64,000 nt of DNA from Paenalkalicoccus suaedae (GCF_006965545.2 NZ_CP041372.2:620001-684000), one strand, 5' to 3'. Positions 23,563-33,037 are shown, numbered from the stretch's first letter. The notes: generated from the sequence alone by a model not told the origin. Numbers and translations are program-made.

Positions 23563-24558
23563 ATGGCAGTATTAGTATGCGGAGGCGCAGGATATATCGG
23601 AAGCCACGGAGTAGCAGAACTACTCGCAAAAGGAGAAGAGGTTATCGTCGTCGACAACCTCCAGACAGGGCATAAGGAAGCCGTGCTAGAAGGCGCAACG
23701 CTCTACCAAGGTGACCTGCGAGATGAGACCTTTTTGGACACTGTCTTTACGAATCACACGATTAGCGACGTGATCCACTTCGCCGCGGATTCACTCGTTG
23801 GCGTCAGCATGAACGAACCACTTGCTTATTATGATAACAACGTATACGGCGCGATCAGCCTGCTGAAAAAAATGCAGCAGTATGACGTTAAACGAATTGT
23901 TTTTTCATCCACAGCGGCAACGTACGGAGAGCCGGATTCGGTCCCAATCAAGGAGACCGCGCGAACGGCGCCGACAAATCCATATGGCGAGACGAAGCTT
24001 GCGATTGAGCGAATGCTCCACTGGTCTGCTAAGGCGTATGGGATGGAATATGTGGTGCTACGTTACTTTAACGTGGCGGGATCGCACCCGACGGTCGATA
24101 TCGGGGAGGACCATCAGCCAGAGACACACCTTATTCCAATCGTGCTCCAGGTAGCACTGGGTCAGCGTGATAAAATCATGATCTTTGGAGACGATTATGA
24201 TACAGAGGACGGGACGTGCATTCGAGACTACATCCATGTCAATGATTTGATTCAAGCGCATGTGTTGGCTGTTGATTACTTGCGAAACGGTGGGAAATCG
24301 GATGTCTTTAACTTAGGAAATGGCAATGGCTTTAGCGTAAAGCAAGTGATTGATACGGTGAGAGAAGTGACAGGTAAAGAGATTCCAAGTGAAGTAGCGC
24401 CTAGACGTGCGGGGGATCCTGCGAAGCTAGTGGCGTCGTCTGATAAGGCACGTGAAGTGCTTGGATGGACGCCTAAGTATGATACGGTTGCATCTATGGT
24501 AGAAACGGCATGGAACTGGATGCAAAAGCACCCAAACGGTTATGAAGGGAGCAACTAA
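23563..24558 (+). CDS. galE: UDP-glucose 4-epimerase
   Basis: This 331-residue short-chain dehydrogenase-fold enzyme interconverts UDP-galactose and UDP-glucose with tightly bound NAD. Seen are the NAD motif VCGGAGYIGSHGVAELL, DNLQTGH, the serine region in VFSSTAATYGEPD, the catalytic tyrosine in NPYGETKLAIERML and YFNVAGSHPTVDIGEDH. It lies 18 nt after galK with AAAGGAGG before its ATG. It completes the Leloir pathway with the flanking galK and galT. Confidence 0.96.
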   Translation: MAVLVCGGAGYIGSHGVAELLAKGEEVIVVDNLQTGHKEAVLEGATLYQGDLRDETFLDTVFTNHTISDVIHFAADSLVGVSMNEPLAYYDNNVYGAISLLKKMQQYDVKRIVFSSTAATYGEPDSVPIKETARTAPTNPYGETKLAIERMLHWSAKAYGMEYVVLRYFNVAGSHPTVDIGEDHQPETHLIPIVLQVALGQRDKIMIFGDDYDTEDGTCIRDYIHVNDLIQAHVLAVDYLRNGGKSDVFNLGNGNGFSVKQVIDTVREVTGKEIPSEVAPRRAGDPAKLVASSDKAREVLGWTPKYDTVASMVETAWNWMQKHPNGYEGSN

Positions 24559-24561
24559 GCC

Positions 24562-26046
24562 ATGATTGATGCACGACTCAATGAACTCGTTTCGTACGCA
24601 TATGTGTATCACTTAATAGAAGAGCAGGATATTATTTATACAAAGAATCAGTTGATGGACATACTAGGGATTGTCGAAGCGGTAGAAGAGCCAAGTTTAG
24701 CGTGTACGCGTGAGCTTGCAGAAATTCTAGACGACATATTAGACTGGGCACATGGGGAAGGGCTTATTGGTGACACCGTTACAGAACGAGATTTACTCGA
24801 TACGAAGCTCATGGGTGTATTCGCAACGCGTCCTTCTGAGGTTACGAGGGCGTTTCGTCACGTAGCGAAGGAAGAATCAATCGAAGCTGCTACTGCATGG
24901 TTTTACGAATGGAATCAGGACATACACTACATTCGCCGCGATCGTATTGCTAAGAATATGAGCTGGAAGACACCAACAGAGTTTGGCGATATTGATATTA
25001 CCGTTAACCTTTCAAAGCCTGAGAAGGATCCAAAAGAGATTCAGGCCGCAAAGCTCGCGACGGCGTCGAACTATCCGCTTTGCTTGCTTTGTAAAGAAAA
25101 TGTCGGCTATGCTGGGCGTTTAAATCACCCGGCTAGACAAAATCTGAGGACGATTCCGGTGACATTAAATAACGAAGAGTGGCATCTGCAATTTTCGCCA
25201 TACGTGTATTATCACGAGCATGCGATTGTGTTTAAAGGCGCGCATGAACCAATGAAGATCACCAAATTAACATTTACGCGACTATTAGACTTTGTCGAGC
25301 AGTATCCACACTATTTTATTGGATCAAATGCAGACCTTCCGATTGTCGGAGGCTCGATTTTGAGCCACGATCACTATCAGGCAGGAAAGTATGAGTTTCC
25401 AATGGCGCAGGCAGAGGAAGAAGAGAGCCTATCAGTTGGAGATGTCACGATCAGTAAAGTGAAGTGGCCAATGTCTGTTTTACGTGTGAAGGGAAAACGT
25501 AAAGAGGATGTGGTGGCGCAAGCTGACCGTATTTTAACAGCTTGGAAAGCTTATAGTGATGCGTCTGTAGACGTGTTAGCTACTTCCAATGAGGAGCCTC
25601 ATCACACGATTACTCCGATTGCTCGTTACAGGAGCGACCAGTTTGAGCTTGATCTCGTGCTTAGGAACAATCGGACATCTGACGAACATCCTATGGGTAT
25701 TTTCCACCCGCACAGTGAGGTCCATCATATTAAGAAAGAAAATATTGGGCTGATCGAAGTTATGGGGTTAGCCGTTCTTCCAGGTCGTTTAAAGGAAGAG
25801 CTCCAGCTAGTCGGAGCCGCATTGACGACGGATGTGAACAAGCTTCATGACGAACGAATTGTGAAGCATAAAGAGTGGGCGCTTGATGTTCAAAAGCGCC
25901 ATTCATTAACGGAGTCGAATGTCGAGTCTGTGCTTCAGCAGGAAGTTGGATTTGTATTTGAAGCAATCCTAGGTCACGCTGGCGTATTTAAACGTGATCA
26001 AGCAGGACAACAGGCATTCGTTCGATTTTTAGAGTCATTGAAGTAG
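24562..26046 (+). CDS. galT: UTP-hexose-1-phosphate uridylyltransferase, type 2 GalT
   Basis: This 494-residue protein is the long Firmicute-type galactose-1-phosphate uridylyltransferase, which exchanges UMP between UDP-glucose and galactose-1-phosphate. It has the helical N-terminal half (AEILDDILDWAHGEGLI), LCLLCKENVGYAGRLNHPARQNLR and the active histidine motif ILSHDHYQAGKYEFPM, distinct from the HPH of type 1 enzymes. EEPHHTITPIAR and GIFHPHSEVHHIKKENIGLI are further family signatures. Its ATG is 3 nt after the galE stop, with an AGGGAG inside the galE end. Confidence 0.95.
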   Translation: MIDARLNELVSYAYVYHLIEEQDIIYTKNQLMDILGIVEAVEEPSLACTRELAEILDDILDWAHGEGLIGDTVTERDLLDTKLMGVFATRPSEVTRAFRHVAKEESIEAATAWFYEWNQDIHYIRRDRIAKNMSWKTPTEFGDIDITVNLSKPEKDPKEIQAAKLATASNYPLCLLCKENVGYAGRLNHPARQNLRTIPVTLNNEEWHLQFSPYVYYHEHAIVFKGAHEPMKITKLTFTRLLDFVEQYPHYFIGSNADLPIVGGSILSHDHYQAGKYEFPMAQAEEEESLSVGDVTISKVKWPMSVLRVKGKRKEDVVAQADRILTAWKAYSDASVDVLATSNEEPHHTITPIARYRSDQFELDLVLRNNRTSDEHPMGIFHPHSEVHHIKKENIGLIEVMGLAVLPGRLKEELQLVGAALTTDVNKLHDERIVKHKEWALDVQKRHSLTESNVESVLQQEVGFVFEAILGHAGVFKRDQAGQQAFVRFLESLK

Positions 26047-26058
26047 GGAGGAATTACT

Positions 26059-27258
26059 ATGGCAGGACAGGCAGGAAGCTTTAAGCTGATGAAATCCTTA
26101 AATCGCGCTCTCATTCTCCAAACGATTCGCGAGTCCGAGCCCATCTCACGGTCGGAGATTGCAAAACGGACGAAGCTGACACCTCCGACTGTGACGAATA
26201 TTGTCAACGAACTATTAGAGGAGGAGCTCGTGTTGGAGAGCAAGGTTGGCTCCTCAAACGGCGGACGTAAGCCGATCATGCTGACCATTCACGCGGACAG
26301 TCGTTATACGATCGGCGTGGATGTCGGGGTGAAAAAAATCCGCCTTTCTCTTATGAACATGAACGCGCGCATCGATCAAACGAAGCGCGTCGAGATGCCT
26401 GAGCGTCTAACAAACGACACCTTCTTATCACTTTTAGAAACATCGATAGAAGACTTCCTTGAAGAAATAGGAGCTTATAAAGACAGCGTCATCGGCGTCG
26501 GTATTGCGATGCACGGAATCGTAGATGCAACGAGCGGAGAGTCGATTCACGCTCCAACACTTAAACTACGTCATGTGCCAATCAAAGCATCGCTTGAGGC
26601 AGCGTTGTCCCTTCCTGTGTTTGTCGAAAATGATGCAAAAGCCATGGCACTCGGGGAGAAGTGGTTTGGTGCCGGCAAAGACTATTCCTCGTTTATTAGC
26701 GTTAATATCGGCGAGGGCGTTGGTGCCGGAGTCGTCATCCGTGACAAGCTTTGGTCAGGTGCGACTGGACTTGCGGGTGAGATCGGTCATACGGTTTTAC
26801 ATCCAGATGGTCCAACCTGTTCCTGCGGGCGAAAAGGGTGTTTACAAGCGTTTGTATCCGGTGAGGCACTTCGTTTACAGGCAGCTCAGGCACCGGAAGA
26901 ATCTGCGCTTAAAAAGATAAAGGAAGCAGACGGCGCAGCCGTTTACGAAGCTGCGAAGAGTGGCGACGATTTTTCTCAACGCGTGTTAAGGGAAGCTGGT
27001 AAATACTTGGGACTTGGTCTAGTGAATATTGTCCACTTTATGAATCCAAAATTAGTTATTATTGGTGGCGGTGTAGCGAAGGCCGAGGAGTATTTGGAAG
27101 CACCGATGAAGCAGGTTTTAGGGGAGCGAGCATTAACAGAGGACGCTGGGGAGACGGAGGTTGTTTTCTCTCCGCTGGGGGAAAAAGCGGCGCTGATCGG
27201 CGCAGGAACGTTGGTCCTATCGCATTTATTTCATTACGAACAGGCAGGAAAGCTATGA
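26059..27258 (+). CDS. ROK family transcriptional repressor (gal operon)
   Basis: This 399-residue protein has an N-terminal winged helix (EPISRSEIAKRTKLTPPTVT, about 26-45) fused to a sugar-kinase-like ROK domain with GVDVGVKKIRLSLMN, FVENDAKAMALGEKWFGAG, NIGEGVGAGVV and the zinc motif CSCGRKGCLQAF. This is the NagC/XylR/Mlc-type layout. As the fourth gene of the gal operon it probably represses galKET and is released by galactose or a derivative. GGGAGG precedes the ATG 12 nt after galT. Confidence 0.92.
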   Translation: MAGQAGSFKLMKSLNRALILQTIRESEPISRSEIAKRTKLTPPTVTNIVNELLEEELVLESKVGSSNGGRKPIMLTIHADSRYTIGVDVGVKKIRLSLMNMNARIDQTKRVEMPERLTNDTFLSLLETSIEDFLEEIGAYKDSVIGVGIAMHGIVDATSGESIHAPTLKLRHVPIKASLEAALSLPVFVENDAKAMALGEKWFGAGKDYSSFISVNIGEGVGAGVVIRDKLWSGATGLAGEIGHTVLHPDGPTCSCGRKGCLQAFVSGEALRLQAAQAPEESALKKIKEADGAAVYEAAKSGDDFSQRVLREAGKYLGLGLVNIVHFMNPKLVIIGGGVAKAEEYLEAPMKQVLGERALTEDAGETEVVFSPLGEKAALIGAGTLVLSHLFHYEQAGKL

Positions 27259-27317
27259 AAATCGCGGAAATTTATGTATGATAGAAGAAATACATAGATG
27301 GAAGGATGACTAGCTAA

Positions 27318-28085
27318 GTGAACCTGCAGGAATTGAAAAATAAGGTGATCGAGCAAACGGAGCTCGTATTTGTTATTAGCGATCCAAACCAAGAAGATAA
27401 TCCAATTATATATGTGAATAAAGGGTTCACGCAGCTGACTGGCTATGAGTATGATGAGGTCGTTGGTCGGAACTGTCGTTTTTTACAAGGACCTGATACG
27501 GATAAACAAGCGGTGGAGACCGTTCGTGAGGCTATTCGTAAGAAAGAAGAAGTCTCTGTACAAATACTGAATTATAAAAAAGACGGTTCTACTTTTTGGA
27601 ATCTCCTGCACATTGATCCGACGTATGTAGAGTCGGAAGGGCAATACTACTTTGTTGGGATCCAAAAGGACGTCACGGAGTACCGTGCGCAACAAGAGAA
27701 GCTGGACTCGTACTATCAAGAGATCGAGCTACTGTCAACGCCACTTGTCCCAATCACAGATGATGTGTCCATTTTGCCAATTATCGGTAATATTGACGAA
27801 CGCCGGATGAATGTAGTGATTGAACGGATTTTGCCGCAAATAGAGAAAAGTGAGATCGATATATTGATTGTTGATTTATCAAGCTTTGCAGATATAGACG
27901 AGGCAGCTACAGTAGGAATCTTTCAGTTGAAGGATTTGCTTAAATTAAAAGGCGTAACGATGCTTATTGCGGGTGTGACACCTAAGGTTGCTATGAAGGC
28001 GCGTGGCCTTGATATCGATTTATCGTCGCTGCGTTCATATGGTTCCGTTAAGCAGGCGTTAGAGGCAATTGATAAGCTAAAGTAA
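27318..28085 (+). CDS. LOV-STAS blue-light photoreceptor (YtvA-like)
   Basis: This 255-residue cytoplasmic protein has an N-terminal LOV domain (about 10-115) with the FMN-binding, photoactive cysteine motif VGRNCRFLQGPDTD, then a linker helix (EYRAQQEKLDSYYQEIELL) and a C-terminal STAS domain (about 145-253, DILIVDLSSFADIDEAA). In B. subtilis YtvA feeds blue light into the stressosome and the SigB response. The GTG start has AAGG about 12 nt upstream. It is monocistronic, followed by a terminator. Length matches YtvA (about 261). Confidence 0.93.
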   Translation: MNLQELKNKVIEQTELVFVISDPNQEDNPIIYVNKGFTQLTGYEYDEVVGRNCRFLQGPDTDKQAVETVREAIRKKEEVSVQILNYKKDGSTFWNLLHIDPTYVESEGQYYFVGIQKDVTEYRAQQEKLDSYYQEIELLSTPLVPITDDVSILPIIGNIDERRMNVVIERILPQIEKSEIDILIVDLSSFADIDEAATVGIFQLKDLLKLKGVTMLIAGVTPKVAMKARGLDIDLSSLRSYGSVKQALEAIDKLK

Positions 28086-28110
28086 CCGTTAATAGAAGAG
28101 CAATAAGTGG

Positions 28111-28142
28111 AGCAGGCGCCCAAGTGGGAGTCTGCTTTTTTT
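28111..28142 (+). terminator. Terminator of the LOV-STAS gene
   Basis: AGCAGGCGCCC and GGGAGTCTGCT pair with one mismatch and one G-T, followed by TTTTTTT. Confidence 0.8.
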
Positions 28143-28222
28143 GACGTTGTTTTTAGGGGGAGAGACTGCTCTATATTAACGTCATACACATCCAATTCCT
28201 CCTAGTATCTAACTGAAATTGG

Positions 28223-28247
28223 GTTTACAGATCCTTTATAAGGGAAC
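28223..28247 (+). promoter_or_regulatory. Possible SigB-type promoter before the catalase gene
   Basis: GTTTAC at 28223-28228, a 13-nt spacer and GGGAAC at 28242-28247 resemble the SigB consensus GTTTAA-N12/15-GGGTAT with two mismatches. General stress control of a catalase would fit. Confidence 0.4.
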
Positions 28248-28308
28248 AAGCCACAAAGAGACTTTTATAAAATACTGAGCACCACATCTAAAGGAGGAAC
28301 GACTTTTT

Positions 28309-29772
28309 ATGAGTAAAAAGCTGACAACGAATCAAGGTGTACCTATTCGTGACAACCAGAACTCACGCACCGCGGGTGAGAATGGTCCGATTCTATTAGA
28401 GGATTATCAACTACTTGAGAAGATTGCCCATTTTGACCGTGAAAAAGTACCGGAGCGTGTCGTACACGCTAGAGGCTTTGGTGCTCATGGTGTCTTCAAA
28501 GTAAAAAATAGTATGAAGCGCTATACAAAAGCAAAGTTTCTCCAAGAAGAAGGGCAAGAAACGCCAATCTTCACACGTTTTTCCACTGTTATTCATGGAC
28601 ATCATTCGCCAGAGACACTTCGTGATCCACGAGGATTCTCAGTGAAGTTTTATACAGAAGAAGGGAACTATGATTTTGTGGGGAATAATCTCCCTGTTTT
28701 CTTCATTCGAGATACAATGAAATTTCCTGACGTTATTCACTCATTAAAGCCCGATCCGCGCACGAACGTCCAAGATGGTAATCGCTATTGGGACTTTATG
28801 TCGTTAACGCCGGAATCGACAAACATGCTCCTTCATCTTTTCTCCGATGAAGGAATTCCACGCAGCTATCGCACGATGCGAGGGTCATCTGTGCATGCTT
28901 TTAAGTGGGTAAATGCCCACGGTAACTACGTGTACGTGAAATACCGTTGGGTACCGAAGCTTGGTATTCAAAGCTTATCTGCGGAGGAAGCGGAAGAAAT
29001 TCAAGGCAAGGACTTTAACCACGCAAGTGTAGATACGTTTAACGCCATTGAAGAAGGCGATTTCCCAGAATGGGATCTATACGTACAGTTCTTACAGCCA
29101 GAGGACTTAGATGAGTATGATTTCAATCCATTAGATGCAACGAAGGAATGGTTTGAGGATGACTTCCCATATCACCACGTTGGTACGATGACACTTAATA
29201 AAAACGTAGAGAATTTCTTTGCGGAAACAGAGTCCGTTGGATTTAACCCGGGCGTTTTAGTGCCTGGTATTGAGCCGTCAGAGGATAAGATGCTACAAGG
29301 ACGTCTCTTCTCCTACTCGGATACGCAGCGCTACCGTATTGGAACGAACTATTTACAGCTTCCAATCAACTGTCCTTATGCACAAGTAGCAAACAATCAG
29401 CGTGATGGTGCTATGCCATATGCACAACAAAAAAGTACGATAAACTATGAGCCGAATAGCCACGAAGGTGAGCCGGAGGAAGATCCGTCGCAGCTTGAGC
29501 ACCAGGCACCAGTGCATGGTGTGACAGGTCGTCAACCGATCGAGAAGAAAAACGACTTTGGCCATGCAGGCCAAGTGTGGAACACCTTTACTGATGAGTA
29601 TAAGGAGTCACTCGTTAAAAACCTCACGGACGAATTAGGCGCTATCGATGAAAAAATTGCGATGCGTCAGCTATGTAATTTTTATCGTGCGAGTGAAGAG
29701 CTTGGTAAGCGAGTGTCGGACAACTTAAATATCGATATAGAGTCTTACTTACAAAGCATGCACAACAATTAA
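28309..29772 (+). CDS. katA: Catalase (monofunctional, small-subunit heme type)
   Basis: This 487-residue enzyme splits hydrogen peroxide in the cytoplasm. It has the catalytic histidine in VVHARGFGAHG (about 52-62), the asparagine in YDFVGNNLPVFFIRD, and the heme-ligand tyrosine in RLFSYSDTQRYRIGTNY. Length and the short C-terminus fit clade-3 vegetative catalases such as B. subtilis KatA. AAAGGAGG precedes the ATG. A strong hairpin follows. I see no perfect PerR box upstream, but a SigB-like promoter is possible. Confidence 0.95.
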   Translation: MSKKLTTNQGVPIRDNQNSRTAGENGPILLEDYQLLEKIAHFDREKVPERVVHARGFGAHGVFKVKNSMKRYTKAKFLQEEGQETPIFTRFSTVIHGHHSPETLRDPRGFSVKFYTEEGNYDFVGNNLPVFFIRDTMKFPDVIHSLKPDPRTNVQDGNRYWDFMSLTPESTNMLLHLFSDEGIPRSYRTMRGSSVHAFKWVNAHGNYVYVKYRWVPKLGIQSLSAEEAEEIQGKDFNHASVDTFNAIEEGDFPEWDLYVQFLQPEDLDEYDFNPLDATKEWFEDDFPYHHVGTMTLNKNVENFFAETESVGFNPGVLVPGIEPSEDKMLQGRLFSYSDTQRYRIGTNYLQLPINCPYAQVANNQRDGAMPYAQQKSTINYEPNSHEGEPEEDPSQLEHQAPVHGVTGRQPIEKKNDFGHAGQVWNTFTDEYKESLVKNLTDELGAIDEKIAMRQLCNFYRASEELGKRVSDNLNIDIESYLQSMHNN

Positions 29773-29794
29773 GAAACACGTTTCCGTTCTTACT

Positions 29795-29828
29795 AGGCTT
29801 CCTCTATGATATAGAGGAAGCCTCTTTA
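29795..29828 (+). terminator. Terminator of the catalase gene
   Basis: AGGCTTCCTCTAT and ATAGAGGAAGCCT form a 13-bp perfect stem with a GAT loop, then CTTTAC, a short T-run. Confidence 0.75.
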
Positions 29829-29862
29829 CTATCAATATACATATAAGAAGGAGTGAGTGTGA

Positions 29863-30816
29863 ATGAGTACGATACTTATTTTGCGTGATTTATCAAAGGA
29901 GCTAGAGAATAAAATCAAACAGGCACTTCCAAATTGGACCGTTATCCTATCAAAGGAGAAGTCCGACTGGGAGCCACACCTAAAAGACGCAGAGATCATT
30001 GGTGGATGGCACCGCGATTTACCATCTATGCTTGAGCAGGCACCAAACCTTACATGGATTCAAACGTGGAGCGCCGGCGTAGATTCTCTACCTTTAGATG
30101 ACCTCGATCGCCGAGGTATTACTGTGACGAGTGCAAACGGCGTTCATGCCTATCCTATTTCCGAAACAATTGTAGGAATGATGCTTTCACTAACGAGGAA
30201 GCTCCATGTATATGGGAGACAACAAGAGCAAAAAGAATGGCATCATGCGAACTTAGGTATGGAAATGCATGAGAAAACAGTAGCCATTGTAGGATTAGGT
30301 GCAATTGGGAAAGAAACAGCGAAGCTTTGTAAGGCGTTCTCGATGAAGACAATCGGAGTGAAAAGAACGGTTACCGATGTTGATTATGTTGACGAAGTAT
30401 TACCGTTTGATGATCTAATGAATAAGCTACCAGAGTGTGATTATGTGATTAATACTCTTCCCCACACAAAGCAAACAGAGGCCCTTTTTTCTAAACAAGT
30501 ATTTGAGAAGATGAAGGAGTCGAGCTATTTTATTAATATCGGACGAGGAGAGACGGTGGACGAAGAGGCCATGGTCGATGCACTTCGGAATAAAAAGATT
30601 GCTGGGGCAGGACTAGATGTGTTTCAGGAGGAGCCGTTAAAGAAAGAAAGTGACCTATGGGAGCTTGATAATGTGATCATTACGCCGCATACATCTGGCT
30701 CAACAGACGTTTATTACACGAGGCTTGTGGACAGCATTTTTGTACCAAACTTAGAGGCGTATGTAAAAGATCAAAAGCCGACTATTAATGTTGTCGATGT
30801 TAAAAACGGCTATTAA
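29863..30816 (+). CDS. D-2-hydroxyacid dehydrogenase (NAD-binding)
   Basis: This 317-residue cytoplasmic oxidoreductase has a C-terminal-inserted Rossmann domain with VGLGAIGKETAKLCKAF (about 144-160) and the catalytic residues arginine (NIGRGETVDEEAM), glutamate (FQEEPLKK) and histidine (ITPHTSGSTDVYY). TSANGVHAYPISETIVGMML is the helix before the dinucleotide domain. Members reduce 2-keto acids such as glyoxylate or hydroxypyruvate; the exact substrate is unclear. AAGGAGTG precedes the ATG. It appears monocistronic. Confidence 0.9.
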   Translation: MSTILILRDLSKELENKIKQALPNWTVILSKEKSDWEPHLKDAEIIGGWHRDLPSMLEQAPNLTWIQTWSAGVDSLPLDDLDRRGITVTSANGVHAYPISETIVGMMLSLTRKLHVYGRQQEQKEWHHANLGMEMHEKTVAIVGLGAIGKETAKLCKAFSMKTIGVKRTVTDVDYVDEVLPFDDLMNKLPECDYVINTLPHTKQTEALFSKQVFEKMKESSYFINIGRGETVDEEAMVDALRNKKIAGAGLDVFQEEPLKKESDLWELDNVIITPHTSGSTDVYYTRLVDSIFVPNLEAYVKDQKPTINVVDVKNGY

Positions 30817-30827
30817 AAGCAGAGTGG

Positions 30828-30856
30828 TTGACTTTATGTTTCGGTAAGCGTAATAT
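30828..30856 (+). promoter_or_regulatory. Sigma-A promoter of marR-MATE
   Basis: TTGACT at 30828-30833 and TAATAT at 30851-30856 with a 17-nt spacer. This predicts a leader of about 135 nt before the start codon. Confidence 0.65.
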
Positions 30857-30891
30857 TAGGGAACGAAGTAATTAGACGGTACGAATAGAGA

Positions 30892-30972
30892 CCTCAGAGC
30901 TACTTCTACGATATGAAACGTTATTCTATGGACGTTTTACAACTAGAAGTATGTTCTCGAGGATCTTTTTTT
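30892..30972 (+). promoter_or_regulatory. Structured leader with T-run (possible attenuator) before marR
   Basis: Nested arms CCTC/GAGG, GAG/CTC, TACTTCT/AGAAGTA and AAACGT/ACGTTT form one long hairpin that ends two bases before a seven-T run (30966-30972), all between the promoter and the ATG. It could attenuate transcription of marR-MATE. I do not recognise it as a known riboswitch. Confidence 0.55.
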
Positions 30973-30999
30973 GAGGTATTTTACTTAGGAGGCTAATTA

Positions 31000-31434
31000 A
31001 TGAATCGAAATATGGAGGAAATTGTAGGCTATCAGCTAGGGGTAGTCACGCATTTACTTCACAATAAGTATCAAAGCTCCTTAGCTGAGCACGATTTAAC
31101 CAGAGCGCAACTAAAGGTACTCTACTTACTCAATAAATTTGGAGAACAGTCGCAGCTTGCGCTATCTAAGAAGCTATTTATCCAAGGGTCTACGATGAAT
31201 GGGATTATTGAGTCAATGTTAAAGAAGAATCTCATCGAAAAACATGAAAGTAAGGAAGATCGACGAAGTAAGCTCGTTACGATTACTTCAGCAGGAAAAG
31301 AGCTAGAAGAAAAAATGTGGCAACGAATGCTTGATTCGGAAGAGGAGCTATTGAAGGGATTTTCGAAGGAAGAAATACAAATCATTCACAGCTTTTTAAA
31401 ACGGATGAAGGCGAACGTGCAAGAGGAGGAATAA
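31000..31434 (+). CDS. MarR family transcriptional regulator
   Basis: This 144-residue winged-helix protein has the MarR layout: helix 1 (EIVGYQLGVVTHLLHNKYQ), the recognition helices (FGEQSQLALSKKLFIQGSTM, then NGIIESMLKKNLIEKHES) and the wing DDR-like motif as KEDRRSKLVTITSAGKELE. It probably binds as a dimer and controls the adjoining MATE pump, whose start is 4 nt after its stop. TAGGAGG precedes the ATG. Confidence 0.92.
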   Translation: MNRNMEEIVGYQLGVVTHLLHNKYQSSLAEHDLTRAQLKVLYLLNKFGEQSQLALSKKLFIQGSTMNGIIESMLKKNLIEKHESKEDRRSKLVTITSAGKELEEKMWQRMLDSEEELLKGFSKEEIQIIHSFLKRMKANVQEEE

Positions 31435-31437
31435 ACG

Positions 31438-32826
31438 ATGGATCAACAACAGCAGAGTAAAATGCTCGCAGAAGAGCCAATTCCATCCTTGTTAAAACGG
31501 ATGTCCATACCAGCCATTGTAGGTATGGTTGTGATGGTATTGTACAACGTGGTCGATACCATTTTTATCTCGTATTTCGTCGGGATTGAAGGGGTAGCGG
31601 CAGCGACAATCGCTGGTCCAGTTATGATGATTATGCTTGCTATAGCAGCAGCGCTTGGTATTGGTGGTTCTTCTGTGATTTCGAGACGCCTTGGGGAAAA
31701 GCGTGAAGGGGAAGCGAACCGCGTATTCAATACGGTACTATCCCTGATTATCATTATGGGGATTGTCGGTGTCATTGCAGCATTTACCGTGCTTGAACCA
31801 CTACTTGTCTTATTTGGAGCAACACCGGACTTAATGGCGCTTGCTCTCGACTATATCTTTCCCATCACATTAGGAACGATCTTTTTCTCGTTTGCTTTTG
31901 CGACAAACGCGATGATTCGCTCAGAGGGAAATGCGCGATTTGCGATGATCACGATGATCATCCCATCCGTCATTAATATTATTTTAGACCCAATCTTTAT
32001 CGCTTGGTTAGGTATGGGCGTGCAAGGTGCTGCTGTGGCCACTGTTATTTCACAAGGGATCGTCTCTATTTACGTGTTGTACTATTATTTAGCAGGCAGA
32101 AGTTCACTTCGTATCATCCTCTCTGAAATGATTCCGAGATACAATTTATCAAAGGAAGTCTTTGTTGTAGGGCTTCCAGCCTTTGTACGACAAGTGTCAG
32201 CGAGTGTGATGATGATTGCGATCAATGCCATGCTTATCAGGTACGGCGGCGAATTTTACGTCGGAGTGTTTGGTATCGTACAACGAGTCATGATGTTTAC
32301 ATTAATGCCTATGATGGGGATTTTACAAGGAATGCAGCCAATCGTTGGATACAACTACGGAGCAAACCTATACGATCGGATGAGAGAGGTCATTCTGCTT
32401 GCATTAAAGGTTGTAACCATTTATTCGATCGTTGTATTTGCAGCTATCATGCTCTTACCGGAGCTACTACTTCGTATCTTTACAGCTGACGCCGCAGTTA
32501 TCGAAGCAGCAACGGACGGAATGAGAATCATGTTTGCTGCGGGTATCTTAATAGGGGCCCAAGTAATAAGCGGCGGTTTATACCAATCTCTTGGAATGGC
32601 AAAACCTGCGCTTATCTTATCGATGGCTCGCCAAGTGTTATTTTTAATTCCACTTGTGCTTATCTTGCCGCAGTTCTTTGGCGTGTGGGGCGTATGGTTA
32701 GCCTTCCCGATAGCTGATGTATTGGCGTTCTTACTCTCCGTTTATTTCTTATATAGAGATAGAGGATTATTCTTTAAGCCTAGAGAGAAATCAAGTGCTG
32801 TTAAAGAGGCGCCGTCATCTGGTTAA
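31438..32826 (+). CDS. MATE family efflux transporter
   Basis: This 462-residue membrane protein has twelve hydrophobic segments and the two-fold MATE layout (LKRMSIPAIVGMVVMVLYNV at the start, KEVFVVGLPAFVRQVSASVM at the midpoint about 238). GMQPIVGYNYGA (about 302-313) and VDTIFISYFVGIEGVAAATI are family signatures. It exports cationic drugs or metabolites by Na+ or H+ antiport. It is cotranscribed with marR and followed by a strong terminator. Confidence 0.93.
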   Translation: MDQQQQSKMLAEEPIPSLLKRMSIPAIVGMVVMVLYNVVDTIFISYFVGIEGVAAATIAGPVMMIMLAIAAALGIGGSSVISRRLGEKREGEANRVFNTVLSLIIIMGIVGVIAAFTVLEPLLVLFGATPDLMALALDYIFPITLGTIFFSFAFATNAMIRSEGNARFAMITMIIPSVINIILDPIFIAWLGMGVQGAAVATVISQGIVSIYVLYYYLAGRSSLRIILSEMIPRYNLSKEVFVVGLPAFVRQVSASVMMIAINAMLIRYGGEFYVGVFGIVQRVMMFTLMPMMGILQGMQPIVGYNYGANLYDRMREVILLALKVVTIYSIVVFAAIMLLPELLLRIFTADAAVIEAATDGMRIMFAAGILIGAQVISGGLYQSLGMAKPALILSMARQVLFLIPLVLILPQFFGVWGVWLAFPIADVLAFLLSVYFLYRDRGLFFKPREKSSAVKEAPSSG

Positions 32827-32843
32827 ACAACTAAATACAGGTA

Positions 32844-32898
32844 AAAAGAGCTGTTTTTAAAGGATACTACCATTTCCTTTGAAAAACAGCTCTTTTTA
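32844..32898. terminator. Terminator after marR-MATE
   Basis: AAAAAGAGCTGTTTTTAAAGGA and its complement pair over about 20 bp with a 10-nt loop; the stem ends in a T-run. Confidence 0.88.
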
Positions 32899-33037
32899 TG
32901 CGATTATAGGACTTACGTCTACCTGATTTTCTGGTGTAGTTTCATTACTGGTAATTAAGGGTACTAAAGTCCTTATATGAGCTACTAATTTCATACATAT
33001 AATCATTATATTTATTGCATACATCGGGGGAGTTCAG

